Origin: Pogostemon cablin
Taxonomy: Eukaryota > Streptophyta > Magnoliopsida > Lamiales > Lamiaceae
Reading direction: 5' to 3'
Assembly (NCBI GenBank): GCA_023678885.1
Contig: CM043002.1
Span: forward strand, 1,258,022 to 1,322,021
DNA: 64,000 bases
Shown here: positions 33,492 to 47,526 of the stretch, piece by piece
Position numbering within the stretch: position 1 is the stretch's first letter
Layout: each line of letters starts with the position of its first letter
Notes under the pieces: generated by a model
The model's input: only the letters and a program-made list of their open reading frames with translations
Told to the model about the DNA's origin: nothing
Database searches by the model: none
Position numbers and translations under genes: made by a program

Positions 33492-35004
33492 ATACCTAAC
33501 TATTTAAAAAAATTCTAACAATACTTTAATAATTACTATTTTGTAATTGAAAATTAATATCATACTTTGAAAATATACTTTATTGTTAAAATATATACAA
33601 TACTTTAAGATATCTTTGCATCATATATAATAAAAAAAAAGTCATATTGTAGTGAGGAATAAAAAATCATGCTTTAGGAGATCATCATGTCATAAATAAA
33701 TATAATAACATACCAGTCATACACTAATAAAAGTTATAATAGTAGTATAATTTAGTGTACTATTATTTCTTGAGTTGATATCCGGTGCAGCGGGTCCATT
33801 TATATGTGTATAATTTTTTATTCAATAGTGGATTATATATTTTTTAATAATTGTATATTTTTTTATATTTAATTTTTCATTAAAAAAAACTAGCACCCAT
33901 ATGTGTTTTTAATTTTTTATTCAATAGTATATAAATGTTTCTTAATAATTGTAGAAAGAAAATTTTATACTCAATTTTTCATTAAAACTAACAAAGCTAA
34001 CAAAAAAAATCACTGAAAAGTGTATACACTTTTTTCCGTAAGTATATATATATATTTTTATATAATTATATACTATATTTTTGAAAGTGGGTGCACTATA
34101 TTATGTGATGCACAAAAGAATTAACCTTATTTCTTTCATTCATATGAATATCATTTTTTTATTAAAAAATTATCATTTCTTATGAGTTTCATGGAAGTCT
34201 TACCATTTTAGATTAAGCTTTTGTTTTTTACATATGTTTAATAATGATTTAACAAGTATCTTAATCATGTTTTTAAAAATAATTTGTTCCATTATATTTA
34301 TTTAGTTTAATCGTGAAACTGTACTCAAAATACTCCCTTATGAAACGGTATTTGTGAGACGGATTGCGAAATAGTCGATCTATTATTGAAATATAATTTT
34401 TATATAAATAAAGTATAATTATTGGTATTTTAATTATAATGAATCTTATTATAACACTTTAAAATTCATCTTTAAATCATTATCATCATACTTTAAAAAA
34501 TATTATTTAACTATAAATTGGTGTATTTTACCTATATAATAACGAACATAATTTAATAAGACATGTCTCACATAATTATCCTCAAATATATGACAAATTA
34601 ATTACATTTAAAAAGAAAAGTATTCCATTCAATTAATCAATCAAAAGAAATTTTGAATTTAGGTATATCTCACGAGAGAATTCCTTCAATTTAAACATAA
34701 TACTATTACATTTATTTTAATTTATTTTTAAAATTATACAATAGCATTATGCCTAAATTCAAATTTAATACTCTCTTTTGTTCGCACGTATGGCACATTA
34801 TTCATTCTTGTCTTGTAAAAAATAGTAAGAAACAGTATTAAATATGTTACTTACTTTGTCAGAAATTTTAAATAATAGTAAAGTGACAACATTAATGGCA
34901 CTAAATACAGTAAAGTGTACAGTATATTGTGACTTGTGCTGGAGTGTGGATGATGTACCAATCATCAAAGTCTCACCAGTGGTATAGGACCTAAAGGTTA
35001 AATC
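33492..35004. other. AT-rich intergenic DNA with a second TGTGAGACGG repeat
   Basis: No gene was seen. At about 34335-34585 a segment matches 32622-32885 (TTTGTGAGACGGATTGCG at the left, ACATGTCTCACATAATTATC at the right). The remainder shows no structure I can support. Confidence 0.5.
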
Positions 35005-35600
35005 ACATATTGTTGGGTTTATATATCACCAAACAATATAATTATAGAAGGAGAAGGAAATGAAAAATTACAATAGAAGTACGAAAGAACACATTGCAGT
35101 TTTGAGTGAAAGAACTCCAGTAAAGTAAACTTTCTAGAGCAATTTCAATTCTTACATGGGTTTGAACATCTGTCAGAATATTAGATTTGATCGAATCTTC
35201 TCGAGTAGGTTGACTCCAGATTAGTTCAGAGCTTCGGAACTTGTTGAAATCCAGTTTCAACTTGATATTCCAGAATCGGCAGCTTCCAGACTTCTAGTTC
35301 TTACACGAACAGAATAGTGTAGATTTCCAGAATGAACAAGAAGATCGTTAGAGAGGATTTAATCCGAGTCAAGTTCAGAACTTTACCCGCAAAACAATCA
35401 CGTCTCGGTAGTGCTCACGATTCCGACGTTTTGTTCCCAAAGGTAAAACGGCTACGTCTCTTGTACGAGTTGCACCCCACGTGCTAGAGCTCCATGAACT
35501 AAGAAATGATAGAACTTGGTTGCTTTCTAAGTATGTGACTCAACAATATGCAAAAACTCAAAAGTTTGAATATTTAGAGAGCTCTCAAAGCATTTGGTTT

Positions 35601-36791
35601 TGTTGGCGTTTGGATCTTTTGGTTAACGTGAACCGTTAGGTTCCATGCAATTCTACTGCAGCGACAGCATAAGAGTAGAATCGTATTACCTTTCACCAGT
35701 GTTGATGTAGAGGTTGAACAGCAAGAACAAACGACCTTCCGATCTTTTGTTGTATCTCTAAGCCACGTCTTGACGTTTTGTGGACAATGATCACCAAGAC
35801 GAACTCAATCTGCAGTCAAACTGTCTTTCACGTGTTTAAGCGTGTGAAACTGTATATGCGGACTGCTGAGATTGACTATTTATAGGCTACAACGGGGACC
35901 TTGAGGAGAAATTAGGGTTTGGGTCTCCCATTGGTCTTAAGCATCCAAATTTAGCCCAAAACTTATACTTAAATCCAATAATAATAAATCAGTCCACTAA
36001 AGAAATTATATTGCACCGCCACCCTAATCCCAAATTTCGTTTTGGGCTCCTTCTTATTATGAGCCCGTTAATCTCCCCGTGTTTAAGATTCAATATCCAT
36101 TAATTAATTAAGTTACTGACAAATCAATTAATTAATATATTTACCGAGAGTAGTACCACTCAACCTTATTATCATGCTGGAATAAATCCACCTGCAGGGT
36201 TTATATGATAATCATTATGAGCTCTCCAAGGGGACATCATCAACCAATTCCGTTAGGACACAGATTCCTTCTACAATCAATAACATACCATAGAGACAGC
36301 ATCATCTCCCAACTCACCAAGAATATTGATTTAATAATTAAATCTCACACATTGATGAATTAAATAAATAAATACTGGCTTACGTGTTGAGGTTATTATA
36401 TAAGGATTAAGAGTACGAACATATATAATAACATAGATCAAGTTCTATTATATAGTCAGTATAAACCGAATGATCTCAAGGTTGTCCTACTTAATACATA
36501 CAAAGTACACTAGTATAATTTTATAGTCAAGACAGACTAATACCAAATCACACTACAACCATACCGATAGATAGTCCCCATTTATCTCGGTTGTGAACAT
36601 CTGTTTATACTTTATAAGGAACCGATAATTTGATCTTTTGTGTGATGCTGCACACCACATTATATACAGTATAAAGTAAATGAACTTTTGCAACATCATT
36701 ATTGCAAATGTTTGATCACATGATTCTCATTTTAAATATTGTCTAAACATTGTTCATACAAAAAGCTAGACTTTTAGTATACAATCAAACA
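35601..36791 (-). repeat. LTR (3' side on -) of the decayed Copia element
   Basis: It runs TGTTGGCGTTTGGATC...TATACAATCAAACA and is followed at once by a degraded polypurine tract (inverse of CCTCCTACGTATACT). It aligns throughout with the 1.2-kb LTRs of the intact element. Confidence 0.8.
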
Positions 36792-39700
36792 ACCTCCTAC
36801 GTATACTAAAAGACTATGTTGTCATATCTGCTGCCATACATCTGATTCTCACTCCCACTACTTGACCATCAAAAGCTTTCGCTTTAAGGTCCTTGTAAAA
36901 GGATTTACTAGGTTATCATCCGATGCAATTTAGGCGACAACAATCTTCCCCTCATCATACAAATTCTCGTATCAGGTAGTATTTACGCTTAATGTGTTTA
37001 AGTGCCTTATGGGCTCGTGATTCCTCTAAGTTTGCAACTGCACCATTATTATCACAATAAATTATGATGACTTGGGCAAACTCAGAATCACATCTAAGTC
37101 CATTATGAAGTTTCTAGAACCATACATATACATTGGCTGCCACAAGGCTCCAATATTATCATCTTTACATAGTGGAGTTCGATATTTCTATATAACACTC
37201 TTCCATACTATGGATTTACTTCTCAATTTAAACACAACCTTGAGGTGAATTTACTATCGTCCCATGATTTGAAAAACCGAATATATATAACCGTCAAGAA
37301 GTAATGAATCTATCCAGTAAGTCTACATATAATTTCCAGTCCTTCTTAGGCACTTCAAATATGTCTTACCAAAATTCAATATTCTTGTTTCAGGTTACCT
37401 TGATACCCACTGACTATGCCTTTGGCAAAATAGATATCCAATCTCGTACATAGCATTCCATAAATTAAGCTTTCTTATTACCAAAGCATGAGGAACCACC
37501 TTTATCTATTTTATCTTCTTTTGTGTCTTAAGACACAAATCCTTAGATAAAGTCACATGCTAAAACGAATAAGGATTGTATTATTTATACGAAGCTTGAG
37601 ATAAGCACAATATCATTTCTTGTGATCCTTATTACCAAGATTGCAAGAATATATTTTGTTTCTCTTAAGTCCTTCATTTCATACTTCTTTATCAACCATA
37701 CTCATACGCCCGGCTCATTATCTCCAATGAGTAAGATACCATCTACGTACATACAAGAAATACCACCACGTTTTCGTCACTCTTTTCAATACACAAGACC
37801 TATCCAAGCATTGATTAAATTCATATGACTGGATTTTCTAATCGAAATGGATGTTCTATGATCTTAAATCTTGTTTTAGTCCATTGATGGACACTTTAAA
37901 CTTACACTCAAAATGCTCTTAGCCCTTTATAATGAATCACTCTAGTTGCTTCACGTAGATGTTTTCCTCAAGACTTCCATTCAGGAAAGTTATCTTGACA
38001 TCTATTTGTTATACCTCATAATTAATATGAGCAGCAACAAATAAAAGAATCCGAATCAACATAGGCATAGCTACCGGCGAACAGGTTTCCCCTCGCATCA
38101 AGCTTTGCTTCAAAGGCTTCCATTTTACTATATGATCCTCTTTTAAATTGTGTAGAGCCACACATCTAATGGATTTTACACCATTTAGTCGTCCTACAAG
38201 CTCCTAGAATTGATTTAGAATCCATAGATTCTATTTTAAAATTCATTGCAACTTACTAAGATTCTACATTTCGATCTTGTAGTGTTTCGTCGTGTCTATG
38301 GACTGATTTCATGATTAATAGGGACCAAGCCTCACGAATTTTCCAAAACATAAATCTATTGTGTTGTGAAACAACTCTCCCACTATGACAAGACACTACA
38401 TGCAATTGTGTATTAGATGTGACACGTGATGCAGTTTACTTGTGGTATATTCTCTCGTAGTCTTGGTACTAAAATTTATGTTTTCTTTCTCACACCTTTT
38501 AGAACATTTTATACATGGCTTTGTAATTTATTACATAGTCCTTTTCCAAAAATCTAATGATCGTGTTAACAATCACATTCTGATCTTTTGGACTTTTAAA
38601 TAAATCACCCTTTATTTTTCTAGGATATCCCACAAACAGACAATCATCTCATGACATGCTGTTTCTAGGGCATTCCCATAAAATAAGTTTAGTAATTTCA
38701 AATAACTCATCATTTATCTAACCATTTTCATAAGAGTCTTATTTTTTCTATTCCGCCATACCTTTCAGCTAGGGTTTGCCCGGTATAGGCAACTTGAGAT
38801 TCTATCTCAACCTCTGATTTATAGCTTCTAAACTACCCTAAGAGGCTCTCGCCACCACGATCAAATCGTAATAACTTGATTTTCCATGGCACTTCACCGC
38901 ATCAGCCATGTACTTTTTGATTTTAATCATAGTACTCAGACTTGCCGTGCATCAAATAAATATATCTCGTTACTAAAATAATCGTCAAACAAAGTGACGA
39001 ACATTCATAACCACCTCTCACTGGGATAATCTTAGGATCGCATAAATCAGTATGAACCATTTCCAACATATCTATACATGGCTCTATACCCCTTTGCCTT
39101 GAAAAGGCAATTAATTATTTTCACTTCCAAGTAAGACTCGCAAGTTTGATAGTTTTCACTTTCAATAAACCTTATGATTCATCGGCTATCAACTTTCGAA
39201 TCGTACTTAAGTAAAATGATCTAGTCTTAGATGACAAAGGTATGTTTAGTTCATCTCCTAAGGTTCCTTTCTCTTACTAAGATTAGAAGATGCATTATTA
39301 ATTACTATTTGTTGTATCCGTGGTATAAATATGATTTAAGAGTGTACAAATTGTCTACTAACGTACCATAACAGATTATAGCTCCATCCTACATTTTAAT
39401 GACCATGTCATTTAGATGCAATAGAGTATCTATCCGTTGTTTGTTCACAATTTTGTATGTGTCCCCAAGTGTAGGGAATCAATTGTAGTTCCACGTGTGA
39501 CCAAGTAAAAATAATAGCGTACCCAATGGATAATTATAGATCTACTATTTAATCTAATTATGACTATTCTAATTTAAGACAAATATGGTTTTTAAAGAGA
39601 ATTGCCTAAATTAACTATGCAGAAAATAATTACTAAAAATAATAAAATAGCAAATAATTAAATATGGAAAGTATTCAAGAGAGAAGATAGACAGCACTAG

Positions 39701-40307
39701 GAAATCCAGTTAAATTGGTCAAACCAAATCACTAGACAATCAGTTAGAATCTCTGCAGTTCTTATGAAAGTAAACACTTAATTATGTTAAACCTCTTTTC
39801 TAAAGTAAACTTAACACATAAATCTGGTTTAACCCCTCAGATATAGAAGAATAATTTATACTCACTTTCTAGGTACTTCATGCAAGATTTCATTAAAGGT
39901 TAGAGCACTAGACTTCCCTTTATAGGTAGTTAAGAATTAATCTCCAATTCCCACCTAATAATCTAAGAAACCAAATCCTCTAGAATGGTAATTAATAGAT
40001 ATATTAAGTGTCATATATTAATTATTCTAATGAATAAAGGTTATATGTTTAGATCCCCTTTACCCATAATAAGTTGACAAATATAATTCTTATATAATGC
40101 AAGCAATAAGCATAAGCATGCAAAAGGCATTGACATACACATGAATAAGGGCAGATCAAATAAGACAAAAACATAAGTCTCAAATCAAAACATTAATAAA
40201 GGAATAAGTATACTGCAGGTATCCAATCTTAAGTCTAGATCATCAATTCAAAACAACTTAACCTTCAAACCTAACTCTATCCAAGGAGTACTAGCACATG
40301 GTGTTAC

Positions 40308-41516
40308 TGTTGGCAATTGGATCGTTTTGGTTAACGTGATTCGATTAAAAAAATAGGTAAACAATCAGCGGAAGTAAAAAATAATTTACCTGACTTCTGG
40401 GTTGGAGTAGAGGATGAAGATCTGTGAAGAACACCTCTAATCTTCTACAGTATGACCCAAAGTCAACTCTCTGGTGTTGTGTGGTCAACAATCCCCAGAG
40501 AGTTCTCAATCTGTTCCTTTTCTGTTTTCTACGTAAGTGGCGCAGACTAAGGTTATTAGGAACTAAGATAACTTATATAGTTGGGCTACTGCAGGGATCA
40601 AGAGGAGAAATTGGGCTAGGCCTCAATTATATTTAATTAACCAAGCTTAGCCCAAAGCTTTTAATTAAATCCAATAATAATAATATAGTCCACTAAAATA
40701 TTATTATTGCACTACTCATCCAATCCCAAAATTATGTTCTGGGCTCCTTCTTATTATGAGCTCGATAGTCTCCCCATGTTTAAGATATACAATACCCATT
40801 AATTAATTAAGTTACTGACAACTCAAATTAATTAATATCTCTTCCGAGAGTAGTACCACTCAACCTCATTATCATGTCGGAAATTAATCCACTTGCAAGA
40901 TTTACATGATAAACTTTATGAGCTCCTCAAGGGGACATCATTAACCTATGACGGACATGGATTCCTTCTACAATCAACATCACACCATAGAGGCAGCATT
41001 ATTTCTCAATTCACCGAGTTTGTCGATTTAATTCATTTAAATCTCACTCATTGATGAATCAAAGAAATATATATTGCCTTACGTGTCGAGGTTATTGTGT
41101 AGGGATTAAGAGCATGAACATCCATAATAACAGAGATCAAGTTCTTCTATATAGACAGTACAAGTCGAACGATCTCAGGCGGTCCTACTCAATACACAAA
41201 GCAATGTACTAATGTGGTTCTATGGTCAAGACAAACTAATACCAAACCACACTTCAACCATACTGATAAATAGTCCCCGTCTATCTCGGTTGTGAGCATC
41301 TGTTTATACTTTATAAGGAAATCGATAATATGATCTTCTGCGTATTGTCGCACAACATATTATCTACAATATAAAGTAAATGGACTTTTGCACAAACATA
41401 TAAATAAACAATTTATAATATGCAAAAACGTTTGATCATATGATTCTAATTTCAAATAAAATCGTTAAAAGCATTGTTCAATATAAAAGCAAGGCTTTTA
41501 GTATACAAATCTAACA
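40308..41516 (-). repeat. 3' LTR of the intact Copia element
   Basis: 1209 bp, TGTTGGCAATTGG...AAATCTAACA on the + strand. It is a near-identical partner of 47527-48731 and directly abuts the polypurine tract. Confidence 0.95.
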
Positions 41517-41538
41517 ATCTCCCACTTATACTAAAAGA

Positions 41539-44500
41539 CTACGCTGCCTTATCTGCTGACACGCATCTAATCCCCATTCCTTCTACATGCCCATCGAACG
41601 CTTTCGCTGGAAGGCTCTTAGTAAAAGGATCAGCAAGGTTATCCTCAGATGCAATCTTAGCGACAATGACTTCCCCTCTTTTAACGATGTCTCGTATCAG
41701 GTGGTACTTGCGCTCAATGTGTTTACTCGCCTTATGGGCTCGTGGTTCCTTCGAGTTTGCTATTGCACCACTGTTATCACAATAAAATGTGATCGCTTTG
41801 GGCAAACCAGGAATCACATCCAAGTTCATTAAGAAGTTCCTGAGCCATACTGCTTCTTTAGCTGCCTCAGAGGCTGCTACATATTCAGCTTCCATGGTGA
41901 AGTCAGCAACGCATTTCTGCTTTACACTCCTCCATATTATGGCTCCTCCTCCAAGAGTATACACATAACCCGAGGTAGATTTACTAGCATCCCTATCTGA
42001 CTGGAAATCCGAATCAGTATAACCCAAAGATAACAAAGTATCTGCCCTGTAAACCAGCACATAATCCCTAGTCCTTCGCAGGTACTTCAAAATATGCTTT
42101 ACCGCAGTCCAATGCCCCTGTCCTGGATTACTTTGATACCTACTGACCATGCCCACGGCATAACAGATATCCGGTCTCTTACATAGCATAGCATACATGA
42201 GGCTTGCTACTGCCGAAGCATAAGGGACCAGCTTCATTGCCTTTATTTCTTGTTGTATCTTAGGACACATCTCCTTAGATAGAGGTATTCCATGTCTGAA
42301 AGGTAGAAAACCTTTCTTGGAATCTTTCATGCTAAAACGAGTCAGGATTGTATCAATATACGAAGCTTGGGATAAACATAACATTCTTTTCTTGAGATCC
42401 CTTATTAATTTGATCCCAAGAATGTGTCCAGCTTCTCCTAAGTCCTTCATCTCAAACTGCTTGGACAGCCATACCCTTACGCCCGATAATACTTTTACAT
42501 TGTTTCCAATAAGCAGAATATCATCCACGTATAGTACAAGAAATATCACTACGTTTCCGTCACACTTTTTGTACACACATGATTCATCCGGACATTGAAT
42601 AAATCCATATGACTGGATTACTTCATCAAACCGGATGTTCCATGATCTTGAAGCTTGTTTCAATCCATAAATGGACCTTTTAAGCTTGCACACAAGATGA
42701 TCTTCGCCCTTTGCAATGAATCTTTCTGGTTCTTTCATATAGATGTTTTCCTCAAGACTTCCATTAAGGAAAGCTGTCTTGACATCCATTTGTCATACCT
42801 CATAATCCATATGAGCAGCAATAGACAAAAGAATCCGGATTGACTTAAGCATGGCCACAGGCGAGAAGGTTTCCTCATAATCGATTCCTTCTTTCTGAGT
42901 GTATCCTTTAGCCACAAGTCTTGCTTTAAAGGTTTCCACCTTACCATCAGATCCTCTTTTTCTCTTATAGATCCACTTGGATCCAATAGCTTTTACACCA
43001 TTGGGTGGTTCTACAAGCTCCCAGACTTGATTAGAATACATGGATTCTATCTCAGATTTCATTGTGTTTTGCCATAATTTAGCATCTTTATCTTGCAGTG
43101 CCTCGTAGTAATTCCATGGGTCAATTTCATGTTCACCCGAGACCAAGTCGGATGACTCTCCCAATCTCATGAATCTATCCGGTTGTCTGACAACCCTCCC
43201 ACTATGACGAGGCTCCGCAGGCAATTGTGTATCAGGTGTAACACGCGGTGCAGTGTCCTGTGGTATATCTTCTTGTACAGTTGGTATTATATTTGGTGTT
43301 TCCCCTCTAACTTCCTCTAGAACAATTTTACTCATGGGTTTGTGATCCATTATATAATTCTCTTCCAAAAATCCGGCGTTCATGCTCACGATCACCTTTT
43401 GGTCCTTGGGACTATAAAATAAACCACCCTTCGTTTCTCTAGGATACCCTATAAATAGACAAACATCAGTATGTGATTCTAACTTATCAGCGTCTGCCTT
43501 TAACACGTGTGCCGGAGCACCCCAAATTCGAACATTCAGACTAGGCTCGCGCCCGGTCCACAGTTATGTGGGTGTGGAGGCTACCGATTTAGAAGGTACT
43601 AAGTTTAGAATGAAAGTATTTGTTTCTAAGGCGTGTCCCCAAAATGAATTTGGTAATTCCGAATAACTCATCATTGATCTTACCATTTCCATAAGAGTCA
43701 TATTCCTTCTTTCCGCTACACCATTCTGCTGGGGTGTGCCCGGTGCAGACAATTGGGATTCAATCTCATTTTTCGATAAATAATTCCTAAACTCTCCCAA
43801 GAGGTATTCACCACCACGATCAGATCGTAGTGTTTTGATATATTTACCAAGTTATTTTTCTACATCAGCCTTGTATTCTTTGAATTTATCAAAGCATTCA
43901 GACTTGCGGCGCATCAGATAAATATATCCGTATCTTGAATAATCGTCAATGAAAGTGACGAAATATTCAAAACCCTCTCTTGCCTGGACATACATAGGAC
44001 CACATAAATCGGAATGAACCAATTCCAACAAATCTTTAGCTCTATACCCCTTTGCCTTAAAAGGCCTTTTAGTCATTTTTCCTTCCAAGCAGGATTCACA
44101 AGTTGGATAATTTTCCACTACTAATGAACTCAGAGGTCCATCAGCTATCAACATTTGAATTCTACTTAAGTTAATGTGACCCAATCTTAGATTCCAAAGA
44201 TATGTTTGGTTCATTTTAGAAGGTTCCTTTCTCTTATTAGTAGATGTATCATTCGTTTCAATTTGTTTCATTGTGAGAGAAATTGGATTAAGAGTATACA
44301 AATTATCTATCAATGTACCATCACAGATAATAATTCTATCTTTCCTTATAATAACCTTGTCATTAAAAGAAACAGAATATCCATCCATAAACAATTTAGA
44401 AACTGAAATTAAATTCTTTCTAAAATGCGGTAAATAAAGACAATTCCTCAAAACAAGAGTTTTACTTTTATTGAAAAATAAATAAATGTCACCCATTGCG

Positions 44501-45531
44501 ACTCTTGTAGCATTCCCCATGAGTATGGTAATCTCTCCATCACTGAGCTGTCGGGTTTAGTGGAACCCCTGTAAAGAATTGCAGACATGGTCAGTGGCTC
44601 CCGTATCTACACACCAAGTGTCAGCAGATACAGCCGCTAAACACGATTCAACAACTAGTATATAAGACTTACCATTCATGTTCCCCTTCAGAAGAGGACA
44701 GTCTGCCTTGTAGTATCCCGGCTGCTTGCATTTGAAGCACTTGCCTTTAAGCTTCTTGACCGCACCAGTCTTTGCTTTCACTTAGTTCACCGGTGCTGAA
44801 TTTCCTTGCTTCTTTTTCTTCCTACCACCCTTCGGCCTAGGAAGAGCAGCATTTTCAGTAATATGAACCTAAGGAGGTCTACGAAACAGTTCTTCCGCCG
44901 CCATAAGTTCTGTCAGAAGTTCTGCCAACGTGTACATATGTTTGTTCATACCATAGTTCAGGCGGAATTGCTCAAAACTCCTAGGCAAGCTTTGGAGTAT
45001 GACATCGACCTGGGTTTCCCCATCGATTTCAGCTCCAAGAATTTCCAACTCATTGAGTTGGCCTATCATCCTAAGGACATGTTCCCTTACGGGAGTGCCC
45101 TCAGTCATTTTGGTGTTCATCAAGACCGACATGCCCTTCGACCTAGCAGGACGACTTTGATGTCCGAAGAGTTCCCTAAGATTATGCATCATATCATAGG
45201 TGGTCTCCATGGCCTGATGCTGAGTCTGAAGCACATTTGACATAGACGCCAAAATGTAGCATTTAGCCATCCTATCAGTCTTGACCCACCTATTATAAGC
45301 ATTTCTTTGCTCTTCGGTAGAGGCATCAGTAGGTGTCGGAAGACATTCCTCATAAAGTACAAAGATATAATCTTCAGCAGTTAATACAATGTCTATGTTT
45401 CGCTTCCAGTCAACATAGTTAGTGCTAGTAAGTTTATGCTCTTTAAGTATAACAGAAAGTGAGTTGAGTGTCATATTAAAATCCTGAGAATAATAAATAA
45501 TTAAACAGATCAAACACTTCGAATTTATCAA
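41539..45531 (-). pseudogene. Copia gag-pol polyprotein with six in-frame stops
   Basis: All pieces lie in one - strand frame. Gag is at about 45474-44872 (Copia UBN2-like, TLNSLSVILKEHKLTSTNYV). A zinc knuckle CFKCKQPGYYKADC follows near 44720, then protease (WCVDTGATDHVCN, near 44590). The integrase zinc region (LGHINLSRIQ...CESCLEGK) and core (VHSDLCGPMYV, FIDDYSRYG) follow at about 44150-43860, the integrase C-terminal part at 43800-43567, and reverse transcriptase from about 43100 with catalytic LYVDDILLIG near 42520. RNase H (GYTDSDFQSDRDASKSTSGY, MEAEYVA) ends at 41539. Stops fall at 44869, 44782, 44557, 43852, 43564 and 42793 (lowest base of each codon). No frameshift was found. The full frame would be about 1311-1330 codons, normal for the superfamily. 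Confidence 0.93.
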
Positions 45532-45699
45532 TTTATATTGAATTCCTCAAAACAATATAAAATAAAATTCACCAACATCTCAAGCATCGTGAATTTGCAT
45601 ACCACGATAGTGTGGACGTATGGAAACCCGAACATTTACAAGAGAAGATTTTACCCAATAATCTCATTTGTCAACCTATCTTTATGACAAAATAATTAA

Positions 45700-47508
45700 T
45701 AGTCGGTTTTCTTTAGCCATGCAAATAACAGCAGTGACTCCGATTGGGAGGATACTAATTATTTGCATCTAAGTGTACACCATTATTTGACCCCAAGTCC
45801 ATTGCGCAAGCTTATGCGCCTTACAGATAGAGAAGTACACACGCGCTTGGATAATTTCCTACAGTCATCTTAAAGAAGTTTGTACCAGAGATCTGTGAAT
45901 AAATTCATCCGATGGGGAGGAAGGCTCTAATGCCAACGCGCAAGCTTACTCACATCACTTACAAACCAATAATGGAGGCCATGGGAATTTATTTACCAAT
46001 CCCCTCTCCCACTTAGTTATTTAAACACCGAGGGTTTTTATTTAACATGCATATAATATTTCATAATAAAATATACATGCTAGCATGCTTCTATTATAAG
46101 TAATTTAAAATTAAATGAATCACATAGAACATGCCTCATATATAACAATTAATTGTCAAGTTAAACAATTAAATCAATTATATATCAAAAGGATTAAGCC
46201 ACTAAATAAATCAAGTAAATGGGCCTATTAATCCAGCCAATAAATAAAACTAGAGCCAAAAGAGCCCAACAAGCCCATTATATTAGCCAATTAATCCTGC
46301 CAGCCCAAAACAAATACAAGAATTACAGCCCTGTTCCAATCCCTTATATCACGGCCCATTATACAAAGAATTAAACTGAGCCCAACAACCTAACAGCCCT
46401 AAAAAGGACATAAGCCCATTAGCAATACAAAAACACCATCTGTGCTGCCCTAGAATAACACCCAGTCGCAACAACCAGACGAACACCTTACACCAACAGT
46501 CGCATGGCGCCGCCGCACGTGGCGATCGTGTCGTCAGCTCGCTGGCAACGCGCCGCCGACCATCCGGTAATGAGCCGCCACTCCACCGGAGTCTCCCTGT
46601 CCATTCCCATTGTCAGAACCAAACCGTCAGATCACCACGTGCTAGGACCGCAGTCGCGTCTGTCTCCCACGCTGCCTCCAACTGTCAGCGCAACATGCAG
46701 ACAGTCCAGTGCCACCGCGCCACCGTGCGCTACTCCGGACCATCCAGCTGCGTCGTCGCTTACAACCGCACTGGTATCAGGCAGCCACCAGCCACCGGTT
46801 GTCCAGAATCAACGCCGATGTTTCGCTTGAAGACATCCACACCGGCGCAACCAGACGCCGCTGTCGCTGGCGGCCGCTCCAGCAGCCACCGTCAGTAAAG
46901 AGCCGACAGCCCACTCTCCAGCGATCTACAGTCAGTACCGGTCAGCCGTGCGACCGCTCTAGCACTACCGGATGTGCGACGATCTGCCCCGACCCGACCT
47001 GAGACAGGTTGGACTCGCCTGGATCCTGTCGGAACACCACCAATCGTAGTCATAATCAACACACGCCGCCGGATCTGCACGGACTCGACCAGAGTCAGCG
47101 TGAACGCGCCGCCATTGTTCACGATTCATCACTCGCCGTCGTCAATCGTACTGTTCACCGTTGATATCGATCCAATCGAAACCTCTCGCCTTTTCAGCAC
47201 CGCCGTGACATATCTGGTCTGGCTGAAGCCACCAGCCATCGATTGTCGGTGCCGGTCAGACCCCGCCGTCACCTCCAACGTTCGCCAGCCGCCGGATGCA
47301 CACCCATCGAGCAGGGTATGCGTGTGTGATAAAAATATTACAGTGACTTTTGACTAACTTCTTGGTGTATGTAATAAGTGTGTACCGAGATACAATCAAA
47401 GAAAAATACACTGACAGCATATCACAACAGTAGATCACCAAGTAATATGTGATTACAAAGATATACTTCAATCACATAATCACATACTAATCATGTTTCA
47501 CCAAGAAA
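45700..47508 (-). other. Untranslated leader of the intact Copia element with a GC-rich block
   Basis: Between the primer site and gag lie about 2 kb. The gag-proximal half is AT-rich and matches 50270-50990 in the decayed element ('AGCAGTGACTCCG.TTGGGAGGAT'). The half at 46440-47330 is strikingly GC-rich with many CACC, CGCC and CCAGC words. It contains overlapping reading frames on both strands, none of which resembles a known protein. The decayed copy has a GC-rich block at 51000-51427 in the same place with little visible identity. Confidence 0.6.
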
Positions 47509-47524
47509 CCAGACTCTGATACCA
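47509..47524 (-). other. Primer-binding site of the Copia element
   Basis: On - the sequence TGGTATCAGAGTCTGG follows two bases after the 5' LTR. The first 11 bases are complementary to the 3' end of plant initiator-Met tRNA, the usual Copia primer. Confidence 0.92.
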
Positions 47525-47526
47525 AT

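Noticed and set aside
44806..45240. 144-aa + strand frame
   Set aside because: It is antisense to Copia gag, which has the recognisable motifs.
46504..47357. Frames of 97-127 aa in the GC-rich block
   Set aside because: Overlapping frames on both strands with no domain. GC-rich sequence lacks stop codons, and the block is retrotransposon leader.
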